Part shown: piece by piece, positions 25,259 to 33,917 of the stretch | Layout: each line of letters opens with the position of its first letter | How positions within the stretch are numbered: the stretch's first letter is position 1 | Source of the DNA: Hyphomicrobiales bacterium | Lineage (GTDB): Bacteria; Pseudomonadota; Alphaproteobacteria; Rhizobiales; Rhizobiaceae | Direction: 5' to 3' | Length of the DNA stretch: 64,000 nt | Assembly (NCBI GenBank): GCA_900471925.1 | Contig: UCGV01000026.1 | Coordinates: 248,001-312,000 of the forward strand | Position numbers and translations under genes: made by a program | Notes under the pieces: model-generated | Databases searched by the model: none | Seen by the model: the letters and a program-made list of their open reading frames with translations, nothing else | What the model was told of the DNA's origin: nothing

Positions 25259-28200
25259 GGCTGGCTGCCTGCTCTTTTCTTGGTTTCGTTGATGTCTGTG
25301 AGATCGAATTGCGCCGAGTTGCTGCGCGGCGTCCAGAGCCTGCGCTCGATTGCCTCCAACAGGCGCTCCTTCATTTCGGAGAGCGCCGCCGGGTTCTTCT
25401 CTTCCATGAAGTCACGCACCTTGGGATCGGCGACAAAGGCCTGATAGACCGCCTCGAAATGATGGTTTCCAACCGCCCCGGTCGTCGCCGCGAAGGCAAA
25501 GAGATAATCGACTGTCGCCGCAATCTCGAAGGCACCCTTGTAGCCGTGGCGCATGACGCCCTCGATCCATTTCGGATTGACGACGCGCCCGCGCACCACC
25601 CGCCCGATCTCCTCTTCGAGCGAGCGGATCACAGGCTTTTCCGGCCGTGAATGATCGTTGTGATAGATCGCCGGTCGCACACCGCCAATCGCCTCGGCCG
25701 CCGCCGCCATGCCGCCTTCGAACTGGTAGTAGTCGTCGCTGTCGAGCAGGTCGTGCTCGCGATTGTCCTGGTTCTGCACGACGGCCTGAATGGAGCGCAG
25801 CCGCTCTTCGAAGACCCCGCGCTCGGCCCGGCCCTCTTCACCCGCGCCATAGGCATAACTGCCCCAGACAAGATAGGCCTCGGCAAGATCGGCCCGCCGC
25901 TCCCACCCCTTCTCGTCGATCAGCGCCTGCAAGCCTGCCCCATAGGCGCCGGGCTTCGAGCCAAAGATGCGATAGCCCGCCCGCTTTGCCGCCGCCTTCT
26001 CATCGAGCCCGGCAGCGGCAAGCCGCGCCGCCTCGCCGCGCATGCGCCCGGCAATCGGATTGTCCGTCGCATCCTCATCCAGCGCGCCCACGGCGCGGAT
26101 CGCCTTGTCGAACAGAGCAATCTGCTCCGGGAAGGCATCGCGGAAAAAGCCCGATATCCGCAGCGTCACATCCACACGCGGCCGCCGCAGCATGGCCGGC
26201 GGAATGATCTCGTAGCCGGTGACACGCCGCGAGGCCATGTCCCACACCGGCTTGACGCCGATCAGCGCCAGGGCCTGAGCGATATCATCGCCGCCGGTGC
26301 GCATGTTGGACGTACCCCAGGCCGTCAGCCCGAAGGAGACGGGCCATTCGCCGTGATCCTGCACATAGCGGCGGATCAGCAGTTCCGCCGATTTCTTGCC
26401 GAGTTCATAGGCTGCCGGTGTCGGCACCGCGCGGCTGTCCACCGAGTAGAAATTCCGCCCCGTCGGCAAGACATCCGGCCGCCCGCGCGTCGGTGCGCCC
26501 GATGGACCGGGAGCGACGAAACGCCCGTCGAGGCCACGCAGCAGGCTGGCGATTTCGGCCGGGCCGCAGGCGAGGATAGAGGGCTTGAGGCGGGATACGA
26601 TTTCGTCGAGCACGGCCCCGGTTTGGGGCCAGAGGGTTGGACAAACGAGTTCGCCGGAGACGAGCCTGGCTGCGAGCAGTTCGATGCGCTCGACCGTGTC
26701 GCCATTTGTGCGCCAGGGGGCGTCAGTGATTTCGGCGAGAACGGCCGGGCGCGAGCCGATCCAGGGGGCGGCCATATCGCAATCGAGAGGATCGAAGGGG
26801 GGTGTTGCAAGCACAGCGCCCAACTCAAGATCCCCAGCAATCGCCCGCTGCAGGCTCGCATCCCCACCCTCGCCCAGCCCACGCGGCACCCGCGCCAGCG
26901 CCACGGTGAGATCCGTCAGCAACCGCCCTTCCGGCGAAACCCCGAACACATGCAGCCCATCGCGGATCTGCATTTCCTTGAGATCGCAGAGATAGGCATC
27001 GAGCTTCTTCAGCGCCTCGCCTTCGCTCTCCCCCTTGGCAATGCCCGCATCGCGGTCCAGCCCGATATCGGCAACAAGCTCGAGGATCTGCCGCGACAAA
27101 AGCCTGATACGCCTGGGATCGCCACCCGACGCCTCGTAATATTCATCGACCAGCGCTTCCAGATCCTTGAGCGGCCCGTAGCTTTCGGCCCGCGTCAACG
27201 GCGGCGTCAGATGATCAATGATAACGGCGGCGGTGCGGCGCTTGGCCTGTGTGCCCTCACCGGGATCGTTGACGATGAAGGGATAGAGATGCGGCAGCGG
27301 CCCGAGGATTGCCTCGGGATAACAGGCTTCCGACAGCGCCAGCGCCTTGCCCGGCAGCCATTCCAGATTGCCGTGCTTGCCCATGTGAATGACGGCATCG
27401 GCGCCGAACTCTTCGCGGAGAAAGGCATAGAAGGCGAAATAGCCGTGCGGCGGCACGAGATCCGGCGAGTGATAGCTTTCCTTGGGATCGATATTGTAGC
27501 CGCGCGCCGGCTGGATGCCGATCAGCAACTCACCGAAACGCGCGAAAGGCAGAGCGAACGCGCCATTACGCAGATAAGGATCAGCTTCTGGATCGCCCCA
27601 CCGCGCCGTCACTTCATCCTGAATCAGAGCGGGAAGAGAGGCAAAGAAGCTCTTGTATCGACTCAAGGAAAGCGTCTCACGGACCGCCTTGCCGTCGAAG
27701 CCGGAATTGGTCGGCCCGGCCATCAGATGCCGTATCAGCGCGTCACCATCGGCGGGAATATCGGCAACCGAATAACCGGTCTCACCCATCGCCCGCATCA
27801 CCTCGATAGTACCGGCAGGCGTGTCGAGACCGACGCCATTGCCGAGCCGTCCATCCCGGTTCGGATAGTTCGCCATAACGAGCGCGATGCGCCGCTCCGC
27901 TACCGGCCGCTGCCGCAACCGTGCCCAGTTGGCGGCAAGCCGCGCCACATAGGCCATGCGCCCGGTATCCGGCTCGCTGGAAACGATATTGGCCTCAACC
28001 GCAGCGTCGTAGCGCGCGGCCGCCTTGAAGGAGACGGCACGTGAGAGCACGCGGCCATCCACCTCCGGCAGCGCGACATTCATGCCGAGATCGCGCGCCG
28101 AAAGCCCTTGCGACGAGGAAGCCCACGCCTCCCGCGACGAGGCAGAAAGGATCGCCTGCAGCACGACCGCATCATTGACCTCCAGCACCGTCGGCTCACG

Positions 28201-29058
28201 ATCGGCGCCGGGGGCAGAGACGGCAAAGCCCGTCGTATTGATGACGACGTCGGGTTTGAGGTCGGTGAAGATGGTTTCGAGGATGCCCTTGGAAACGGCG
28301 TCCTTGAGGCTGTAGGCAAAAACCGGCAGCGGGCGCAGGCCCTGTGCCAGCAGGACTTCGATGAGGGATTCGACGGGGCGGGTTTCACCGCTCTGCACAA
28401 GGGCGCGGTAGAACGCGATGGCGACGGTGGGGCGGGCAGCCTTATTTTGCGCCGTCGAGTCAACAGCAGCAGAAGAGACAAGCTCCTTCCACGCCTCGAC
28501 CCCAACCAGCCCCCGCTCCGGCCACCAGATCCCCGCCTTCATCAGCGGCGCAGCCGGCGCCGGCTTCTCCTCACCCGAAAGCATCGCCGCCGCATAGATC
28601 AGAAAGCCGCGCGCATTGGCATCCCCGCCCTCGATCAGGTAACCCCAGAGCGCATTCAGATCATCCAGCGCCACATTCGAAAACGGCGTCAGCCCCGCAT
28701 CCGGCTTGCTGTCCCCCGGCAGCACCGCAATCAGCATGCCATTGCGCGCCGCCACGGCATGCAGCGCCTCCAGCGCATAATGAAAATAGCTCGCCCCGCC
28801 GAGCGCCCGCACGATGATGAGCTTCGCATGCCGCGCCGTCCGCTCCACATAGGTATCGACCGACATCGGATGCTTCAGGCTCATCAGGCTCGCAAGCCGC
28901 AGCGAATAACCCGCCGCCCCGCCGGCATGAGCCGCGGCAATCGCCGCAAGCTCGGTATCGGCAGCCGACAGGAACAGGATATCGCCCGGCGACTGACCGA
29001 GGTTGATCGCCTCGTCCCCGTCACTGATCGTTCCCTGCTGGGCGAGAAGCAGATGCAT
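25255..29058 (-). CDS. cobN: Cobaltochelatase large subunit CobN
   Basis: A 1,267-residue subunit of the ATP-dependent CobNST chelatase, which inserts cobalt into hydrogenobyrinic acid a,c-diamide. Typical stretches include HMGKHGNLEWLPGKALALS, YPFIVNDPGEGTQAKRRTAA, YGPLKDLEALVDEYYEA and AWGTSNMRTGGDDIAQAL. The length is normal for CobN (about 1,250-1,280). It lies nine bases after cobW and overlaps cobO by four. The small subunits CobS and CobT are not in this window. Long open frames on the opposite strand are composition artefacts. Confidence 0.97.
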   Translation of the reverse strand: MHLLLAQQGTISDGDEAINLGQSPGDILFLSAADTELAAIAAAHAGGAAGYSLRLASLMSLKHPMSVDTYVERTARHAKLIIVRALGGASYFHYALEALHAVAARNGMLIAVLPGDSKPDAGLTPFSNVALDDLNALWGYLIEGGDANARGFLIYAAAMLSGEEKPAPAAPLMKAGIWWPERGLVGVEAWKELVSSAAVDSTAQNKAARPTVAIAFYRALVQSGETRPVESLIEVLLAQGLRPLPVFAYSLKDAVSKGILETIFTDLKPDVVINTTGFAVSAPGADREPTVLEVNDAVVLQAILSASSREAWASSSQGLSARDLGMNVALPEVDGRVLSRAVSFKAAARYDAAVEANIVSSEPDTGRMAYVARLAANWARLRQRPVAERRIALVMANYPNRDGRLGNGVGLDTPAGTIEVMRAMGETGYSVADIPADGDALIRHLMAGPTNSGFDGKAVRETLSLSRYKSFFASLPALIQDEVTARWGDPEADPYLRNGAFALPFARFGELLIGIQPARGYNIDPKESYHSPDLVPPHGYFAFYAFLREEFGADAVIHMGKHGNLEWLPGKALALSEACYPEAILGPLPHLYPFIVNDPGEGTQAKRRTAAVIIDHLTPPLTRAESYGPLKDLEALVDEYYEASGGDPRRIRLLSRQILELVADIGLDRDAGIAKGESEGEALKKLDAYLCDLKEMQIRDGLHVFGVSPEGRLLTDLTVALARVPRGLGEGGDASLQRAIAGDLELGAVLATPPFDPLDCDMAAPWIGSRPAVLAEITDAPWRTNGDTVERIELLAARLVSGELVCPTLWPQTGAVLDEIVSRLKPSILACGPAEIASLLRGLDGRFVAPGPSGAPTRGRPDVLPTGRNFYSVDSRAVPTPAAYELGKKSAELLIRRYVQDHGEWPVSFGLTAWGTSNMRTGGDDIAQALALIGVKPVWDMASRRVTGYEIIPPAMLRRPRVDVTLRISGFFRDAFPEQIALFDKAIRAVGALDEDATDNPIAGRMRGEAARLAAAGLDEKAAAKRAGYRIFGSKPGAYGAGLQALIDEKGWERRADLAEAYLVWGSYAYGAGEEGRAERGVFEERLRSIQAVVQNQDNREHDLLDSDDYYQFEGGMAAAAEAIGGVRPAIYHNDHSRPEKPVIRSLEEEIGRVVRGRVVNPKWIEGVMRHGYKGAFEIAATVDYLFAFAATTGAVGNHHFEAVYQAFVADPKVRDFMEEKNPAALSEMKERLLEAIERRLWTPRSNSAQFDLTDINETKKRAGSQP

Positions 29059-29067
29059 TTTCTATCC

Positions 29068-30114
29068 TCAGACGAGCGCTTCGATCGCCTTGCGCACCGC
29101 GCCCTGGTCCATCTCGTGCAGGCCGATGACGACAAGGCGCGTGCTGCGGGCTTCACCCGGCGCCCAGGCACGGTCGAAATACTGGTCGATGCGGGCACCC
29201 ACGGCCTGCAGCTGCAGGCGCATCGGCTTGCCGGAGACATCGATGAAGCCCTTCAGGCGCAGCACATCATGCTCGGCGATGATGCCCTTCAGCTTCTCGG
29301 TAAAGCCGGCCGGATCAGCAACAGCGCCGAGTTCTACGACGAAACTGTCGAATTCGTCATGGTCGTGCGGCTCGCCATCTTCATGCTCCAGCTCGTGGTG
29401 GGACTTGCGGTTGCCGATATCGTCTTCCGTGCCGATGCCGAGGCCGAGCAGCACGCTTGCCGGCACTTCGCCGTTCTTCGCCTCGATCATCACGGGCTTG
29501 CGGGCGATGCGCGAGGCAACTTCGCTCTTCACGCGGCCGAGGCCCTCGGCGTCGATGAGATCGGTCTTGTTGAGCACGATCAGGTCGGCACAGGTCAGCT
29601 GGTCCTCGAACAGTTCCTCGATCGGGCTTTCGTGATCGAGCGATTCATCCTCGGCGCGGCGCGCATCGACAGCGTCGTGATCATCGGCAAAACGCCCGGC
29701 CGCGACAGCAGCGCTATCGACCACGGTGATGACGCCATCGACGGTCACTTCACTTCTGATGTCGGGCCAGTTGAAGGCGGCGACGAGCGGCTGCGGCAGG
29801 GCAAGACCCGAGGTTTCGATGACGATATGGTCGGGGCGCTGCTCGCGCTCCAGAAGCTTGGTCATGGTCGGAATGAAATCGTCGGCCACCGTGCAGCAGA
29901 TGCAGCCATTGGTCAGCTCGATGATATCGTCCTCGGTGCAGTTTTCCGCCCCGCAGCCCTTCAGCACATCGCCATCGACGCCGAGATCGCCGAACTCGTT
30001 GATGATCAGCGCGATCTTCTTGCCGCCGGCATTGGTGAGCAGGTTGCGGATCATCGTCGTCTTGCCGGCGCCGAGGAAGCCGGTGATGACGGTTGCGGGA
30101 ATTTTCTGCTGCAT
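29068..30114 (-). CDS. cobW: CobW GTPase, metal-handling protein of cobalamin synthesis
   Basis: A 348-residue G3E-family P-loop GTPase proposed to deliver cobalt to CobN. Walker A is TGFLGAGKTTMIRNLL near residue 12, and the metal-binding CXCC motif is NGCICCTV. A histidine/acidic stretch (SHHELEHEDGEPHDHDEFDS) lies between the GTPase and the C-terminal CobW domain and is likely a metal reservoir. It sits four bases from cobP and nine from cobN. The riboswitch upstream of cobP should control it. Confidence 0.96.
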   Translation of the reverse strand: MQQKIPATVITGFLGAGKTTMIRNLLTNAGGKKIALIINEFGDLGVDGDVLKGCGAENCTEDDIIELTNGCICCTVADDFIPTMTKLLEREQRPDHIVIETSGLALPQPLVAAFNWPDIRSEVTVDGVITVVDSAAVAAGRFADDHDAVDARRAEDESLDHESPIEELFEDQLTCADLIVLNKTDLIDAEGLGRVKSEVASRIARKPVMIEAKNGEVPASVLLGLGIGTEDDIGNRKSHHELEHEDGEPHDHDEFDSFVVELGAVADPAGFTEKLKGIIAEHDVLRLKGFIDVSGKPMRLQLQAVGARIDQYFDRAWAPGEARSTRLVVIGLHEMDQGAVRKAIEALV

Positions 30115-30118
30115 GGTT

Positions 30119-30628
30119 CTAACCCTTCATTTTCAGCGGCAGACCCGCCGCGATAAAATACACGTCGTCGGCGGATGCCGCGATCATCTGGTGCAGCCGG
30201 CCGGCATGGTCGCGAAATTCCCGCGCCATACGGTTCTCGGGCACAATGCCGAGGCCGACTTCATTGGAAACGATGACGAGCCGCGCCTTCGATTGCGGAA
30301 CCCAGGCAGCAAGCGCGGCGGACTGGGCGGCGATATCGCGCCCCTCCATCATCAGGTTGGTGACCCATAATGTCAGGCAATCGACAAGGATCGCCCTGCC
30401 CGCGGCATCGATGGCGGCTAGGCGTTCGGTCAGATCAAGCGGCTCCTCATGCGTGGTCCAGGAAGGGCCGCGATCGGCTTTGTGCTGGTCGATGCGCGCC
30501 CGCATCTCGTCGTCCCACGCGCGGCCGGTGGCGATGTAGTGGCGGTCGGGGCCCGATGTGGTGATGAGGTTTTCGGCGAAGCGGGATTTGCCCGAACGGG
30601 CGCCGCCGAGAATGAGGGTGGCGGTCAT
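30119..30628 (-). CDS. cobP: Adenosylcobinamide kinase / adenosylcobinamide-phosphate guanylyltransferase
   Basis: A 169-residue bifunctional enzyme (CobU in enterics) that phosphorylates adenosylcobinamide and transfers GMP to it. The P-loop is ILGGARSGKSRFAE at residues 6-19; further on are RIDQHKADRGPSWTTHEEPL with the guanylylated-His region and VSNEVGLGIVPENRMAREFR. It is the first gene of the cobP-W-N-O run. Its start is 332 bases downstream of the riboswitch core, and a large inverted repeat lies in that leader. Confidence 0.95.
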   Translation of the reverse strand: MTATLILGGARSGKSRFAENLITTSGPDRHYIATGRAWDDEMRARIDQHKADRGPSWTTHEEPLDLTERLAAIDAAGRAILVDCLTLWVTNLMMEGRDIAAQSAALAAWVPQSKARLVIVSNEVGLGIVPENRMAREFRDHAGRLHQMIAASADDVYFIAAGLPLKMKG

Positions 30629-30670
30629 GATAACGTCGCCTGCCGGAGATGGGCACGGCCCTCTCTACTT

Positions 30671-30809
30671 CCCTCATTCCTGTGCTTGTCACAGGAATCC
30701 AGCGTGCCCAAGTCCTTGGGCACGAGAGACTCATTCGACGATGGCGCAGGTTCATTCACGGCGCAGACGCGCCGTGGCTGGATTCCTGTGACAAGCACAG
30801 GAATGAGGG
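30671..30809. repeat. Double-hairpin intergenic repeat, variant copy C
   Basis: Two 33-base arms (30671-30703 and 30777-30809) are perfect inverted copies. Each arm folds on itself, with CCTGTG pairing to CACAGG around the CTTGTC core. Between them lie two smaller palindromes (TGCCCAAGTCCTTGGGCA and CGGCGCAGACGCGCCG). The layout TCAT-stem-CTTGTC-stem-ATC matches the repeats at 5459 and 49419, but the stem bases differ with pairing kept. It lies in the leader between the cobalamin riboswitch and cobP. Confidence 0.85.
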
Positions 30810-30959
30810 AGGAGAAAAAGACATGCGTCCCCCTCCCATAACCGAGGGGCGTCGGAACACCACCTCCAAATCGCACCACCAGAGGCAGCGCTGAATCACA
30901 TCCTTCAGCCAAGACAACCTCCGTGCTGGCAGCGGGCAAAACACCCAGATTGGGCATTA

Positions 30960-31320
30960 TGCCCCGGCACGGATGGCAGGTCTCCTGGCTCGCAGTTATC
31001 GGCCCCGACCGGGGCGACCTTTGCGGTCGCCCCTGATCGTGCCAGCGGATCTGCCTCGCCTTCCCGGCTGCATCTCGTGAAAAGGCGGACGATTCGTAGA
31101 ATAAGAGGCGTCCTGCCCCGGCTGATCACGATGCATTTCCAGTGGCTTTTCCGGCACTTGTCCCGCTTTGCCCGCTTGCAGAATGCAAAACAGTCGGCGC
31201 GGCAGTCGAAATGTCGGATGGAAGACCCTGACCGCTCTACAGTCGCGGGGTCGGCTGTGATGAAGACGCCCGGCTTGGGTCCGTCCCGTCACATTCCCTT
31301 TTCATCCGGAAGGCGTGAGC
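30960..31320 (-). promoter_or_regulatory. Cobalamin riboswitch upstream of cobP
   Basis: On the minus strand the conserved elements occur in the family order. GAAAAGGGAA is at 31294-31303, CCGCGACTGTAGAGCGG at about 31232-31249, GCCACTG at 31139-31145, and the B12 box AGCCAGGAGACCTGCC at 30974-30989. A GC-rich hairpin (GGGGCGACC with GGTCGCCCC, about 31011-31033) is inserted just before the B12 box. Binding of adenosylcobalamin would lower expression of cobP-cobW-cobN-cobO. Boundaries are approximate; the expression platform is not resolved because a repeat element lies downstream. Confidence 0.93.
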
Positions 31321-31552
31321 CGATCCGGAACCATCCATTATGTCGGTTCATGGTTAGGCGCGCGCACCAGTCCTGTCAATTGCCGCCCGCAGCCGGCCGC
31401 GTTAACACGACTTAGACCACCAAGATTATCGAGTTTAATCAAAGATTTACGTCATAAAAACTTTACGACACAGCCGGTATTTTGCCGCAATTGGCTCGCA
31501 TGCGGATGCCGCCAGCCACCCTTGACCCTCACACCATCAGCCTAATTTCCCT

Positions 31553-33346
31553 ATGATGCTCTCCCGAATGGATATCCGCCGCTTCCGGCCACTCACCACC
31601 ATTTTCGACTTGGGGCGTCTGCGTGCGCTCGCGCGACAGAGCGAAATGGGCCTGGTCTTTGCCGGCGCGCTCGTCGGCCTCGCGGCGGGGCTTGCAGTGA
31701 GCGCCATGAGCTTCATCTCCGAGGAGATGCACAAGCTGATCTTCGGCATAGACGGCACCACGCGCCTCAGCGCCTCTGAGATCGACGACAAGTTCCTGCT
31801 GATGACAGCGCCCGTCGCCGGCGGCGCCCTTCTCGGCCTCTTGATCTTCATCCTCGCCAAATGGCGCAAGAAGCCGATGGTCGACCCGATCGAGGCCAAT
31901 GCGCTGCATGGCGGCCGCCTGTCGCTGACCGACAGCATTCTCGTCGCCATCCAGAACCTTGTCTCGAACGGCTTCGGCGCTTCCGTCGGGCTGGAGGCAG
32001 GCTACACGCAGCTTGCCGCCGGTATCGCCTCGAAATTCGGCCTGAAGCTGCAGTTGCGCCGCGCCGATCTTCGCGTGCTCGTCGGCTGCGGTGCAGCCGG
32101 CGCCATCGCCGCCGCCTTCAACGCGCCGCTGACCGGCGCTTTCTACGCTTTCGAGCTGATCGTCGGCACCTACACCATCGTCTCCCTGACGCCGGTCGTC
32201 GTCGCGGCCCTCGTTGCGAACCTTGTCGCTCGCCTGCTTGCCGGCAGCGATTTCATCATCGATGTCGGCAGCTTCGGGGCGGTGCAGCCGGCCGATTACG
32301 TGCCGGCGATCGCGCTCGGTGCCTTCTGCGCCGGCATCGGCATCCTGCTCATGCAGGGCGTCTCCTTCGTCGAGGAACTGGCGCGCAAAAGCTCGATTGC
32401 GCTCCCCTTCCGCCCGGCGCTCGGCGGCATCGTCGTCGGCCTGCTGGCACTTATCTCACCGCAGGTACTCGCCGCCGGCCACGGCGCGTTGCACCTGAAC
32501 CTCGCCCATGAGATCACCATTCCCGCGCTGATCGGCCTCTTTCTTCTGAAGTCGGTGGCCTCGGCCGTCTCCATCGGCTCCGGCTTCAGGGGCGGCCTCT
32601 TCTTTGCGTCACTCTTCATGGGCGCGCTTCTCGGCAAGCTGTTCGCCTATTCGGCCCCCTATTTCGCCGATGCGACGTTGACACCCGTCATCTATGCCGT
32701 CGTCGGCATGAGTTCGCTCGCGGTTGCCATCATCGGCGGGCCGCTGACCATGACCTTCCTGGCGCTGGAAATCACCGGCGACTTTCCGATCACCGTTCTG
32801 GTGCTCGCCGCCGTCATCACCTCGTCGCTCGTGGTGCGCACCACCTTCGGCTACTCCTTCGCCACATGGCGCTTCCACCTGCGCGGCGAAAGCATTCGCA
32901 GCGCCCACGACGTCGGCTGGATCCGCAACCTGACCGTCGACAAGCTGATGCGCTCGGACGTGAAGAAGGCCAGGCTCGGCATCACCCTGGATGAATTCAA
33001 GCAGGCCTTCCCGATCGGCTCGACGCAGCGCGTCATCCTCACGGAAGACAATGATAAATATGCCGGCCTCGTGCTGGTGCCCGAAGTCTACGCCAACCCG
33101 ACGAGCGCGCAGGACGAAGCCCAGACACTCCAGGACTTCATCCGCTACAGGAACGACTTCCTGCAGCCGCAGATGAACGCGAAACAGGCCGCCGCGATCT
33201 TCGACAAGACCGAGAGCGAAGCGCTCGCCGTCGTCAACAATCTGATCGAACGGAAAGTGATCGGCCAGCTCAGCGAAAGCCACACGCTACGCCGCTACAG
33301 CGAAGAACTGGACCGCCGCCGCCGCGAGGTCTCGGGAGAGATCTAG
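31553..33346 (+). CDS. CLC-type chloride channel/transporter with CBS-like tail
   Basis: A 597-residue membrane protein. Residues 30-435 form the CLC core with 10-12 hydrophobic stretches. The gating-glutamate motif is GLEAG with Glu148 (in place of GREGP), and the second anion-binding motif is GGLFFASLFMG (usual form GGIFAP). The central-serine motif GSGIP is not found; the equivalent place reads VDPIEANALHGG. Residues 450-597 look like a CBS pair (VDKLMRSDVKKARLGITLDE; VLVPEVYA). It is divergent from the riboswitch-led cob operon and stands alone. Whether it is a channel or an H+/anion exchanger cannot be told. Confidence 0.9.
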   Translation: MMLSRMDIRRFRPLTTIFDLGRLRALARQSEMGLVFAGALVGLAAGLAVSAMSFISEEMHKLIFGIDGTTRLSASEIDDKFLLMTAPVAGGALLGLLIFILAKWRKKPMVDPIEANALHGGRLSLTDSILVAIQNLVSNGFGASVGLEAGYTQLAAGIASKFGLKLQLRRADLRVLVGCGAAGAIAAAFNAPLTGAFYAFELIVGTYTIVSLTPVVVAALVANLVARLLAGSDFIIDVGSFGAVQPADYVPAIALGAFCAGIGILLMQGVSFVEELARKSSIALPFRPALGGIVVGLLALISPQVLAAGHGALHLNLAHEITIPALIGLFLLKSVASAVSIGSGFRGGLFFASLFMGALLGKLFAYSAPYFADATLTPVIYAVVGMSSLAVAIIGGPLTMTFLALEITGDFPITVLVLAAVITSSLVVRTTFGYSFATWRFHLRGESIRSAHDVGWIRNLTVDKLMRSDVKKARLGITLDEFKQAFPIGSTQRVILTEDNDKYAGLVLVPEVYANPTSAQDEAQTLQDFIRYRNDFLQPQMNAKQAAAIFDKTESEALAVVNNLIERKVIGQLSESHTLRRYSEELDRRRREVSGEI

Positions 33347-33349
33347 CCA

Positions 33350-33378
33350 CTGGCCGGCCTCACAGGAACGCCGGCCAG
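33350..33378. terminator. Hairpin between convergent clc and DUF4242 genes
   Basis: CTGGCCGG (33350-33357) pairs with CCGGCCAG (33371-33378) around a 13-base loop, just after the CLC stop. There is no clear U-run on either side, so it is a weak terminator candidate shared by the two convergent genes. Confidence 0.4.
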
Positions 33379-33393
33379 CGCATATCGCAGGCG

Positions 33394-33669
33394 TCAGTGC
33401 CGTGCCGTCTCCGGCCCGATCATCGTCTGGACTTCCGTCACGCGGTCAGCCGGAAAACCGCCTTTTCTCGCGTGTTCATAGATCGCGTCGGCGCTGTCGG
33501 CCTCGTGAATGCAATACATCTTGTCGCCGGTCACATAGCTGGTGACCCACTTATAGGGCACCCCGAGAGAAGCGACGACGGCATTGGATTTGGCCGAGAT
33601 GTCGCTCAGCGCTTTTGCGTCCATCTGCCCGAGACCGGGAATATTTCGTTCGACGACAAATTGCGGCAT
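33394..33669 (-). CDS. DUF4242 (ferredoxin-fold, SCO4226-like) small protein
   Basis: A 91-residue protein beginning MPQFVVERNIPGLGQM and containing KWVTSYVTGDKMYCIHEAD and EHARKGGFPADRVTEVQTMI, which fits DUF4242. Members form dimeric ferredoxin-like folds, and one streptomycete member binds nickel; no function is established for this one. It is a single gene that converges on the CLC gene. The 248 bases upstream, to the cobQ stop, contain no other gene that I can support. Confidence 0.82.
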   Translation of the reverse strand: MPQFVVERNIPGLGQMDAKALSDISAKSNAVVASLGVPYKWVTSYVTGDKMYCIHEADSADAIYEHARKGGFPADRVTEVQTMIGPETARH

Positions 33670-33917
33670 TTCTCTATCCTTTCGTGATGCCCTGAACAGT
33701 GCTCGGGATCATCATCAGCCGGGCACGGTTCAACGGCTGGCTACAGGCTTTATGCCGGCGAACGGTCCCCGCAGACCAGCCTTCAAGGCAGCCATGGGAG
33801 ATGGCATGCACATGAAGGTGAGAGTCGGCTGTCGATATTTGCGGGGCCCCTCGTCACTGGCCATTTTACGCCAAGCGGCAGGGTTTTGCCATGTCCATCG
33901 CGTCACCGAGACAAGTC

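Noticed and set aside
25651..28044. A 797-codon open frame on the plus strand opposite cobN
   Set aside because: It is antisense to a clear CobN, and its residues follow the expected complement of high-GC codons (Arg/Gly/Ala/His-rich with no motifs). A shadow of the real gene.
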